Shown here: positions 1-5,658 of the stretch, in pieces
How positions within the stretch are numbered: the first letter of the stretch is position 1
Layout: the number at the start of each line of letters is the position of its first letter
Source: an uncultured Asticcacaulis sp.
GTDB taxonomy: Bacteria > Pseudomonadota > Alphaproteobacteria > Caulobacterales > Caulobacteraceae
DNA: 6,198 nt
Direction: 5' to 3'
NCBI GenBank assembly: GCA_946480125.1
Contig: CAMLIY010000186.1
Span: 1 to 6,198 of the forward strand
Made by a program: the position numbers and the translations under genes
Notes under the pieces: generated by a model
Database searches by the model: none
What the model was told of the DNA's origin: nothing
Seen by the model: the letters and a program-made list of their open reading frames with translations, nothing else

Positions 1-1266
1 ACTGGCCGCTACGAGCAGGATCTGGGCGGCAACATCCAGCTTACGTCGATCAGCGACTACCAGCAGGTCAAGAAGAATTATGGTGAAGACACCGATCTTG
101 GCCCCACCGTCAACTCGTTCGCTTACAGGCAACGCCAGTCACAATGGCAGGCCTCGCAAGAATTGCGGCTTTCAGGGAAGTCTGACAAGCTGGATTGGGT
201 GACCGGTGTTTACGGTCTCCATATCCGTGGCGATGCGGCGCAGTCCGTCCTGTCAAATTACTCGTTTCTGTTCCCGCCGGCCAGCACGCTCGATTATACT
301 TATCTCGAGGGGCAAAGCATCCAGACGACCGATTCCGTCGCGGTGTTTGGTCAGGTCGACTATAAAGCTCTGTCGAACCTGACGGTGACGGTCGGTGCCC
401 GCTATAGCTATGACCTCAAGCGCAATGATTATGCGCATACCACGGACACGGCCGTCGACGCGACGTTCAACCCAGCTAACAACCCGCTGGCGCGTCAGGT
501 TTACAAGAATTGGTCCGGCAAGGTCGGATTGGAATATCGTCCGGCTAACGACGTTCTACTCTATTCGAGCATCAATCGGGGCACTAAGAGCGGCGGTTTC
601 GATATGCCGATCCTGCTCTATGACTTTGCCGACATGCCCTATAAGCAGGAAGTGCTGACCAACGTTGAGGCCGGTTTCAAGGTCTCGGCGCTGGACCGGA
701 AAATCGATCTGAGTGGCGCCGTTTTCCACTATAATTACAGCAATTATCAGGCGTTCATTCTGGTCGGCGCGACCACTGCGATTAAAAATCTGCCCGCGCG
801 GCAAACCGGCTTCGAACTGGAAGCAGCGATCCGTCCGATATCGGGCTTGCAGATGAATGTGTTCCTCAACCATTTGTCATCGGTCGTGCGCAACGTGGTC
901 GTTCCGTCGGGCGCCATCATTGATCGCAAGCTGCCCAATGCGCCGTCATGGTCGGTCGGATGGAATGTGTCGTACTCAGTGCCTGTCTTCACCGGCAAAG
1001 CGACCATCGCCACCAATTGGCGCTACGACTCCTCCTTCTATCAGACGACCTTCAATGATCAGACCGCACTGGAAGACGCTCATATCGTCGGTAATGTCCA
1101 GCTGCGCTACGATACGGATCGTTGGAGCGCGGGACTCTTCATCAATAACGTCGCCAACACGCAATACCGTGTCTACGTGATCGACAACAGCGCCCTTCAG
1201 GGCACGTACAACTCGACCTTTGCCCAGCCCCGCTGGGTAGGCGGCACGTTGACGCTCCGTTACTGA
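1..1266 (+). CDS. TonB-dependent outer-membrane receptor, C-terminal part (5' end outside window)
   Basis: The frame is open from base 1 to the TGA at 1264-1266, giving 421 codons. The TTG at 163 that could be mistaken for a start is an internal Leu codon in the motif ASQELRLSGK, which is typical of sphingomonad receptors. The visible part is beta-barrel only: alternating polar and hydrophobic strands ending in aromatic residues, the segment LLYSSINRGTKSGGFD near 550-606 (the family's Y-x-S-x-x-x-G-x-K-S-G-G-F motif), and the terminal strand GGTLTLRY with a C-terminal aromatic residue needed for outer-membrane assembly. Signal peptide, TonB box and plug domain must lie upstream. Known role of the family: TonB/ExbB/ExbD-driven uptake of siderophores, sugars or other large nutrients. 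The ligand is not readable. Its place ahead of a permease and amino/imino-compound enzymes suggests, by inference, uptake of an organic nutrient rather than iron. Confidence 0.93.
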   Translation, partial: TGRYEQDLGGNIQLTSISDYQQVKKNYGEDTDLGPTVNSFAYRQRQSQWQASQELRLSGKSDKLDWVTGVYGLHIRGDAAQSVLSNYSFLFPPASTLDYTYLEGQSIQTTDSVAVFGQVDYKALSNLTVTVGARYSYDLKRNDYAHTTDTAVDATFNPANNPLARQVYKNWSGKVGLEYRPANDVLLYSSINRGTKSGGFDMPILLYDFADMPYKQEVLTNVEAGFKVSALDRKIDLSGAVFHYNYSNYQAFILVGATTAIKNLPARQTGFELEAAIRPISGLQMNVFLNHLSSVVRNVVVPSGAIIDRKLPNAPSWSVGWNVSYSVPVFTGKATIATNWRYDSSFYQTTFNDQTALEDAHIVGNVQLRYDTDRWSAGLFINNVANTQYRVYVIDNSALQGTYNSTFAQPRWVGGTLTLRY

Positions 1267-1274
1267 CAGGCACA

Positions 1275-1306
1275 GGCGGGGCGTCACGCATTATGTGCGC
1301 CCCGCC
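1275..1306 (+). terminator. GC-rich stem-loop after the receptor gene, possible terminator
   Basis: GGCGGGGCG at 1275-1283 is perfectly complementary to CGCCCCGCC at 1298-1306. CAC/GTG inside the 14-base loop (1285-1287 with 1295-1297) can extend the stem past one bulged base. It begins 8 bases after the receptor stop codon, where a terminator or 3'-end stabilising hairpin is expected. No U-run follows (the next bases are CATGTCC), so it is not a classic intrinsic terminator. It may act with Rho or protect the mRNA end. Confidence 0.55.
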
Positions 1307-1329
1307 CATGTCCGGTCGACAAAAGGGCA

Positions 1330-1345
1330 CTCCCCTGACCGGGAG
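1330..1345 (+). repeat. Short inverted repeat in the receptor-to-NmrA gap
   Basis: CTCCC at 1330-1334 and GGGAG at 1341-1345 are perfectly complementary around a 6-base loop. This is the second hairpin-forming element in the 144-base gap between the receptor stop and the next start. It could be part of the 5' leader of the next gene, or chance in GC-rich DNA. No convincing -35/-10 pair was seen in this gap. Confidence 0.25.
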
Positions 1346-1398
1346 CCTCGATCCAAACAATGATTGGCATAGCGAGCGCATCTTGCGCCGCACTGTGT

Positions 1399-1402
1399 AG
1401 GA
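1399..1402 (+). promoter_or_regulatory. Ribosome binding site deciding the NmrA-like gene start
   Basis: AGGA lies 8 bases before the ATG at 1411 but only 2 bases before the ATG at 1405. The longer frame's ATG at 1360 has only a GGGAG 14 bases upstream, which is too far, and it would add a 17-residue tail ahead of the Rossmann strand. The 1411 start is therefore preferred. Confidence 0.6.
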
Positions 1403-1410
1403 ACATGACG

Positions 1411-2313
1411 ATGCGGGTACTGGTCTATGGTGCAACGGGTCTTCAGGCGAGCCCGCTGGTTTCTCTTCTGCTCGCTGCCGGTGATTCTCCTTTCGTGCTG
1501 ACACGGCGGGACGCTCTGCCGCCGGAGATCGATTTGCCGGGAGCACAAGCCGTAATCGGTGATGTGAACGATCCGGAGAGCCTGATGCGCGCCACACAGG
1601 GCATGGATGCCGTGGCGTTCATGGTTCCCGCGGTCTGTGCGAACCCAGACACGATGAAAGATTATGTGCATTCCGCCATGACTGCAGCGGTCGCGGCCAA
1701 GGTGAAAATGGTCGTCTGGAATATCAGCGCGCGCTATCCCGAAGATGGTGAGGACCGACCCGAAGCGTCTGCGCTGAAGGAAGCATGGCAGATCATGCAG
1801 GGTTATGGCGTGCCCGTCGCCGCTGTCGCGCCGGCGAAATATTTCGAGAACCTGCTTGGGCCCTGGAATGTAGAAGGTGTGACGATACGAAACGCCGTGT
1901 CCTATCCGGTCTCGATGGACAGACGGATGGGCTGGATCGCCGCGCGCGACGTATGCGCATTCATAGCGCAATTATTGCATCGACCTGATCTGACGGGGCG
2001 GCTGTACCGCCTCAGCGGGCCGGAGGAGCTTACCGGGCCAGAACTGGCTCAGGCGTTCCAGGACGTACTTGGCCGTGACATCAGCTATTACCCGATGACT
2101 GCCGACGAAATGTATCTGTCGCTACAGCGCATCTTCGACAGTTCATCGGCACATGAAGTGTCGGAATCCTATCGTCGCGAACAACAGGAGCCAGACCCTC
2201 CTCGCCACTATCATGATATGGCGCCGGTGCTGAAGGAACTGCCCATCACGCTGACGACAGCACGTGAATGGCTGGCCCCACATGCAGACCTCTTCGCGTC
2301 AGTCACAGAATGA
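1411..2313 (+). CDS. NmrA-like NAD(P)-binding family protein (atypical SDR)
   Basis: A 300-residue protein, normal length for NmrA-like/atypical short-chain dehydrogenase proteins. It opens directly with the first Rossmann strand and glycine loop, MRVLVYGATGLQASPLV (G7, G10, with Ala13 in place of the usual third Gly). T31-R32-R33 after the second strand favours NADP(H) over NAD(H) (inference). G50-D51 followed by D54, and the segment TQGMDAVAFMVPA (62-74), are the standard NmrA-family second half of the fold. PAKYFENLLGPW (141-152) matches the family's P-x-x-F-x-E-N-L motif. No classical Tyr-x-x-x-Lys catalytic pair is evident, as in redox-sensor members of the family, so it may be a reductase or a nucleotide-sensing regulator. 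It ends 17 bases before the permease start, so the two genes are probably cotranscribed. The substrate is unknown. Family assignment is firm; function is not. Confidence 0.85.
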   Translation: MRVLVYGATGLQASPLVSLLLAAGDSPFVLTRRDALPPEIDLPGAQAVIGDVNDPESLMRATQGMDAVAFMVPAVCANPDTMKDYVHSAMTAAVAAKVKMVVWNISARYPEDGEDRPEASALKEAWQIMQGYGVPVAAVAPAKYFENLLGPWNVEGVTIRNAVSYPVSMDRRMGWIAARDVCAFIAQLLHRPDLTGRLYRLSGPEELTGPELAQAFQDVLGRDISYYPMTADEMYLSLQRIFDSSSAHEVSESYRREQQEPDPPRHYHDMAPVLKELPITLTTAREWLAPHADLFASVTE

Positions 2314-2317
2314 CATC

Positions 2318-2323
2318 GGGGAG
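2318..2323 (+). promoter_or_regulatory. Ribosome binding site of the permease gene
   Basis: GGGGAG lies 7 bases before the ATG at 2331 and fixes the start there. An ATG at 2310 overlaps the NmrA-like stop codon (ATGA) in the same frame but has no purine-rich site upstream. It would add 7 residues and remains a weaker alternative. Confidence 0.65.
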
Positions 2324-2330
2324 ACAAGGC

Positions 2331-3776
2331 ATGGCGACATCATCAGTGGCCCTACCGAAAGCGGACGAGGAGCTGGAGAGGAACGTCCTCGGAACGCACG
2401 ACATCGTCTTCATGGTGCTTGCCGCTGCCGCTCCGCTTGCTGTTGTGATGGCGCTGATGCCCATCAGCTTTGCGCTCGGGAACGGTGCCGGGGTTCCGGG
2501 GGCCTGGATCGTTGGCGGTATCGCCATGCTGCTCTTCGCGGCCGGTTATGTACGGCAAATTCCGTACGTCAAGAACGCGGGCGCATTCTACGCCTATATC
2601 TCAACCAGCTTCAGTAGATTGATCGGTCTTCCCGCCGCCTACATCGCCACCCTTTCCTATCTATGCCTCTGTCTTTCGACGATTATCATTCTCGGATACT
2701 TTGTTGCAGACCTGTTCAATTCGCTGACGGGGCTGCACAGTTCATGGCAACTTTGGAGCGGGCTCGGTACAGCGATCGCTGCTGTTCTGGCTTATCACCG
2801 GATTACGATGGTCGCGACGGTGCTGGCGATTGCCCTTGTCGCCGAAATCGGACTGCTCCTCCTTCTGGATGGCGCAATCATATACCAGAATGGGTTTTCC
2901 GCCTTCAATATCAGCGACCTGTCGCCAGACGTTGTGTTTGCTCCCGGACTGGGCGTCGCGATGATCTACGCATTCACCAGCTTGTTTGGCATTGAAGGGA
3001 CCGCGATCTATCAGGAAGAGGCACGCTCTCCAAAGGTGACGGTGCCGCGCGCAACATTCATCTCGGTTGTCATTGCAGTCATGCTTTACGCGCTGACGGC
3101 CTGGTGCCTGTCCACCGCCGTCGGCAGCCACTCGGTAGCCCGCATCTCCGCATCGGACCCGGGTCATTTCGTCAGCAATCTTGCCGGGGCATATCTAGGA
3201 AATGCGGGCGCTGCGAGCCTGCAAGTCTTTGTGATTACGAGCGCCTTCGCCTCCGTCCTCGGCCTGTTCAACTGTGGCACCCGCTATGTCTATGCACTCG
3301 CCCGCGATGGCGTTCTTCCGCACGGCCTGGCCAGAACGCACCCCAAATATCACTCGCCGCACATTGCGGGCATCCTATTGGCAGCTATCTGCTTTCTCGT
3401 ATTATTGGTTGCAGGCTTTACCGGATTGGACCCGCTGCAAAAAATTGCACCGATGTTCATTGGCATCGGGTCGCTGGGGCTTATGGCGCTGCTCGCGATC
3501 ACCAGTATTGGCGTTCCTATATTCTTCGCGCGCCGTGGTGAATTTGGCTGGGGCAAGAGCGTTGCGCCGCTATTCGGCGGCATTGCGATCGGCATTGCGA
3601 CTTTTCTGGCCGCAACCAATTACAGCATCCTCACGGGTGTGGAGCACGGGTGGATCAACCTGTCCCCGCTCCTCCTGGTGGCAACGACAATCGCAGGCCT
3701 CATCCAGGCGACCTGGCTCCGAACCTATAATTCCGCGAAATATCTGAAAATCGGAGCGTCGCGTGTCGACGTATAG
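2331..3776 (+). CDS. APC-superfamily amino acid/amine permease
   Basis: A 481-residue integral inner-membrane protein of normal length for amino acid-polyamine-organocation (APC) transporters. About 12 hydrophobic segments can be placed by eye: near residues 25-48, 58-75, 98-128, 142-156, 160-184, 204-222, 241-263, 296-316, 344-362, 371-398, 411-428 and 443-463. Family signatures are the unwound first helix (AAAAPLAVVM, 31-40), SLFGIEGTAIYQEEARSP (217-234, the family's F-x-G-x-E...EE-A-x-x-P loop) followed by VPRA, and NCGTRYVYALARDGVLP (314-330). Known role: secondary uptake of amino acids, amines or related compounds, driven by ion or substrate exchange. Substrate specificity cannot be told from these motifs. 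It follows the NmrA-like gene by 17 bases and precedes OCD-family, Rid and FAD-oxidase genes, so it most likely imports the amino compound degraded by them (inference). Confidence 0.93.
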   Translation: MATSSVALPKADEELERNVLGTHDIVFMVLAAAAPLAVVMALMPISFALGNGAGVPGAWIVGGIAMLLFAAGYVRQIPYVKNAGAFYAYISTSFSRLIGLPAAYIATLSYLCLCLSTIIILGYFVADLFNSLTGLHSSWQLWSGLGTAIAAVLAYHRITMVATVLAIALVAEIGLLLLLDGAIIYQNGFSAFNISDLSPDVVFAPGLGVAMIYAFTSLFGIEGTAIYQEEARSPKVTVPRATFISVVIAVMLYALTAWCLSTAVGSHSVARISASDPGHFVSNLAGAYLGNAGAASLQVFVITSAFASVLGLFNCGTRYVYALARDGVLPHGLARTHPKYHSPHIAGILLAAICFLVLLVAGFTGLDPLQKIAPMFIGIGSLGLMALLAITSIGVPIFFARRGEFGWGKSVAPLFGGIAIGIATFLAATNYSILTGVEHGWINLSPLLLVATTIAGLIQATWLRTYNSAKYLKIGASRVDV

Positions 3777-3787
3777 ATCCGCTTCTC

Positions 3788-3815
3788 TCCAGTATATTGG
3801 AATAGATGGTTTTTT
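3788..3815 (+). terminator. Weak hairpin plus T-run after the permease gene
   Basis: TCCA (3788-3791) pairs with TGGA (3798-3801) around a 6-base loop, and a run of six T follows at 3810-3815. The stem is only 4-5 bp, and the T-run starts 8 bases after it, so termination would be weak at best. It is listed because it lies where a terminator between permease and OCD-family gene would be expected. Confidence 0.2.
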
Positions 3816-3924
3816 GATTTTCTTAGATTTCAATGTCAAAGTTCATCCGCGTAACTCATTATTGTGAAACGGCGATCCCACTAGTCAAAAACAAATAATA
3901 GCCACGGCAAAGTCCGAAGAAAAC

Positions 3925-3928
3925 GGAG
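3925..3928 (+). promoter_or_regulatory. Ribosome binding site of the OCD-family gene
   Basis: GGAG lies 7 bases before the ATG at 3936. An ATG at 3931 is only 2 bases away and is followed at once by TAA, overlapping the true start in ATGTAATG. Spacing therefore selects 3936. Confidence 0.65.
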
Positions 3929-3935
3929 CTATGTA

Positions 3936-5087
3936 ATGACTTCCGCATCAACAAATTCGACGAATATTGATTTCATATACCTGTCCGAACCGGATATGAT
4001 CCGTGCAGGTGTAACCGATATGGCCGCTTGCGTCGATACGATGGAGGAGATGTTCGGACTATTGTACCACGGCGATTATCGCATGGCGGGCGCAAGCAAT
4101 AATTCGCATGGCTCCATCGTGGTATTTCCCGAAAATTCGCCATTCCCAAACATGCCTAAGCCAACGCCTGACCGTCGTTTCATGGCGATGCCGGCCTATC
4201 TCGGCGGCAGTTTCAAGACTGCGGGCATGAAATGGTATGGATCGAACATTGCAAACCGCGAAAAGGGCTTGCCCCGTTCGATCCTGATGTTCGTTCTCAA
4301 TGATGCTGACACGGGTGCTCCCTTGGCGTTCATGTCGGCCAACCTGCTTTCTGCCTATCGAACTGGCGCGGTGCCCGGCGTGGGTGCGCGCTATCTGGCA
4401 CGCAAGGATTCCAAAATCGTGGGAATCCTGGGGCCGGGCGTTATGGCGAAAACCTCGCTCGCCGCATTCGTGGCAGTCTGCCCCAATATCGATACGGTGA
4501 AGGTCAAAGGGCGCGGTCAGAAAAATCTCGACGCGTTCCTAGTATGGCTCGCCGAAACCTACCCTCAAATCACCACGGTCGAGGTGGTCGATACGATCGA
4601 AGCGGTGGTTCGCGGATCGGACATCGTGACGTTCTGCAATTCGGGCGCAGTCGGTGACGCATCGCTCTATCCGAAGGTCGAACGTGAATGGGTCAGCCCC
4701 GGCACCTTCCTGTCGATGCCCGCGCTGAGCAATATTGACGAGGGCATGGAGACGTCCGACGTCCGCAAGGTGCTCGACAATCCCGGTCTGTACGACGCCT
4801 GGTACGAGGAAAGTCCCAAGCCGACCCATGACACGATCCCGGTCGTGGGCATGCGTTTCCTCGATTTGATCGACGAAGGCAGGATGTCCCGCGACCAACT
4901 CGAGGATCTGGGCCAGATCGTTGCGGGTGAGGCCCCCGGTCGCCGGAACGATGACGAAATTATCATCATGTCCGTCGGCGGTATGCCGGTCGAAGACGTG
5001 GCCTGGGGCACCGTGGTGTACCGCAACGCGATCAAGAACAAGATCGGCGTCCCGCTTAACCTGTGGGAGCAGCCTACCCTGCGCTGA
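3936..5087 (+). CDS. Ornithine cyclodeaminase/mu-crystallin family NAD(P)-dependent protein
   Basis: A 383-residue soluble protein, longer than the usual 310-350 of the OCD/mu-crystallin family. Extra length is visible between residues 51 and 82, a Pro/Asn-rich stretch before RFMAMPAYLGG. Family landmarks: AGMKWYGSN (96-104), with K99 at the substrate-carboxylate Lys position; LLSAYRTGAVPGVGARYLA (137-155), with R142 at the conserved Arg; and a Rossmann loop GILGPGVMA (163-171) in which Met170 replaces the common Gln. The G-x-D-x-P-G-K signature around the catalytic Asp of ornithine cyclodeaminase is not kept; the equivalent region reads ALSNIDEGMETS (263-274), with D268 a possible counterpart. 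It is therefore unlikely to be a true ornithine cyclodeaminase. Family members also include alanine dehydrogenases, imine/ketimine reductases and opine-type enzymes. I recall the label 'tyramine oxidase subunit B' for similar proteins, untested here. It sits upstream of Rid and FAD-oxidase genes, suggesting amino/imino compound catabolism. Confidence 0.85.
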   Translation: MTSASTNSTNIDFIYLSEPDMIRAGVTDMAACVDTMEEMFGLLYHGDYRMAGASNNSHGSIVVFPENSPFPNMPKPTPDRRFMAMPAYLGGSFKTAGMKWYGSNIANREKGLPRSILMFVLNDADTGAPLAFMSANLLSAYRTGAVPGVGARYLARKDSKIVGILGPGVMAKTSLAAFVAVCPNIDTVKVKGRGQKNLDAFLVWLAETYPQITTVEVVDTIEAVVRGSDIVTFCNSGAVGDASLYPKVEREWVSPGTFLSMPALSNIDEGMETSDVRKVLDNPGLYDAWYEESPKPTHDTIPVVGMRFLDLIDEGRMSRDQLEDLGQIVAGEAPGRRNDDEIIIMSVGGMPVEDVAWGTVVYRNAIKNKIGVPLNLWEQPTLR

Positions 5088-5141
5088 TCATGTCATGCTT
5101 GGGTTCCCCTCCTCCCGTCCACGCACTGAAAGATTGTGAAT

Positions 5142-5567
5142 ATGACCGAAATTACAAAGGTGAAGTCGGGTTCCAAATTCGAGGAATTAGGCAGCTATTC
5201 GCGTTTGGTCGCGATCGACAATATGATCTTCGTCTCCCTGACTGCCGGGCGGAACCCGCAAACCAAACTGATCCCCGCAGACCTGACCGAACAGACGCTT
5301 CAGGTACTGGCGAACATAGAGACTGCATTGCAGTCCGTTGGCGCCAGTCTGGCCGATGTCGTTGCTTCGCGCGTGTTTGTGCAGTTCCCGGAAGATATCG
5401 ACGTGATCATGGCTGCCTATGCCGACAAGATGCGCGGTATCGACCCCGCTCTGACCCTGACTTCGCCGACACTCGGATCGCCAGAATATAAGGTCGAGAT
5501 CGAAGTGACGGCCTATCGCGGTGCGGTGGCGGCCAAGCTCACAAAGATCAATCTTGCAGCGCCCTGA
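5142..5567 (+). CDS. Rid/YjgF/YER057c/UK114 family protein lacking the RidA Arg
   Basis: A 141-residue cytosolic protein; the family is normally about 125-155 residues and trimeric. The ATG at 5142 is chosen because GAAAGA at 5128-5133 lies 8 bases upstream; the in-frame GTG at 5136 is only 2 bases from that site. Recognisable family segments are MIFVSLTAGRNPQTK (28-42), LTEQTLQVLANIETALQSVG (48-67), DVVASRVFVQFPEDIDVIM (72-90) and KVEIEVTAYRG (117-127). In RidA the substrate carboxylate is held by an Arg in the P-A-R-(S/T) motif. Here that motif reads D-P-A-L-T (101-105), so L104 replaces the Arg. Known RidA proteins hydrolyse reactive 2-imino acids; members without this Arg generally do not and often sit in catabolic operons with other roles. 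It starts 54 bases after the OCD-family gene. The neighbours suggest action on an imine or enamine that may lack a free carboxylate (inference). Confidence 0.9.
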   Translation: MTEITKVKSGSKFEELGSYSRLVAIDNMIFVSLTAGRNPQTKLIPADLTEQTLQVLANIETALQSVGASLADVVASRVFVQFPEDIDVIMAAYADKMRGIDPALTLTSPTLGSPEYKVEIEVTAYRGAVAAKLTKINLAAP

Positions 5568-5570
5568 TCG

Positions 5571-5609
5571 CTGAGCTCCGAAGGCAGGTCCGCGCGCTCA
5601 GGCCCTTCG
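5571..5609 (+). repeat. Two interleaved 6-bp inverted repeats before the FAD-oxidase gene
   Basis: CTGAGC (5571-5576) is complementary to GCTCAG (5596-5601), and CGAAGG (5579-5584) to CCTTCG (5604-5609). The order a-b-a'-b' allows either two mutually exclusive hairpins or a pseudoknot. The element begins 4 bases after the Rid stop codon and ends about 50 bases before the GTG start of the next gene. No U-run follows. It may be a leader structure or chance. Confidence 0.3.
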
Positions 5610-5645
5610 ATACAAGATAATTGCGCAGACTGTTTCCGACGATCC

Positions 5646-5650
5646 AAGGA
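5646..5650 (+). promoter_or_regulatory. Ribosome binding site for a GTG start
   Basis: AAGGA lies 8 bases before GTG at 5659. This decides the start of the FAD-oxidase gene, whose first ATG in frame (5899) comes only after the FAD-binding motif and cannot be the real start. Confidence 0.7.
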
Positions 5651-5658
5651 TTTAAACC

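Larger units (their letters stand above)
3777..3935 (+). promoter_or_regulatory. AT-rich intergenic region, probable promoter/operator for the OCD-family gene
   Basis: This 159-base gap has no supported gene and is strikingly AT-rich: 41 G/C in the 120 bases 3781-3900 (34%), against visibly GC-rich coding DNA on both sides. AATAAT at 3894-3899 matches the -10 consensus TATAAT in 5 of 6 positions and would give a leader of about 30 bases, but no good -35 box sits 16-18 bases upstream, so an activator may be needed. TTTTTGA (3811-3817) and TCAAAAA (3885-3891) form a 7-bp inverted repeat 67 bases apart; TTGA (3814-3817) and TCAA (3830-3833) form a shorter one. Either could be operator half-sites or chance in AT-rich DNA. 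No regulator gene is in the window. Confidence 0.4.

Noticed and set aside
163..1266. Reading the receptor as starting at the TTG at 163
   Set aside because: The frame is open to base 1, and residues before 163 continue recognisable receptor barrel sequence, so 163 is an internal Leu codon.
1291..1971. A 226-codon open frame on the minus strand, opposite the start of the NmrA-like gene
   Set aside because: It lies mostly opposite a clear Rossmann-fold gene, is rich in Arg, His and Cys, shows no recognisable domain and is explained by GC-rich codon bias.
2742..3167. A 141-codon open frame on the minus strand opposite the permease
   Set aside because: Composition is that of antisense to membrane helices; no motif and no plausible ribosome site were seen.
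3858..3888. Minus-strand promoter: TTGACT (complement of 3883-3888) with AATAAT (complement of 3858-3863)
   Set aside because: The spacer would be 19 bases, too long, and no minus-strand gene follows.
3931..3938. ATGTAATG as a regulatory start-stop mini-frame overlapping the OCD-family start
   Set aside because: The upstream ATG is only 2 bases from the GGAG site, too close for initiation; the overlap is more likely coincidence.
5088..5141. Terminator or promoter between the OCD-family and Rid genes
   Set aside because: Only a 3-bp GGG/CCC stem and no T-run or -35/-10 pair are visible; the 54-base gap fits a cotranscribed pair.
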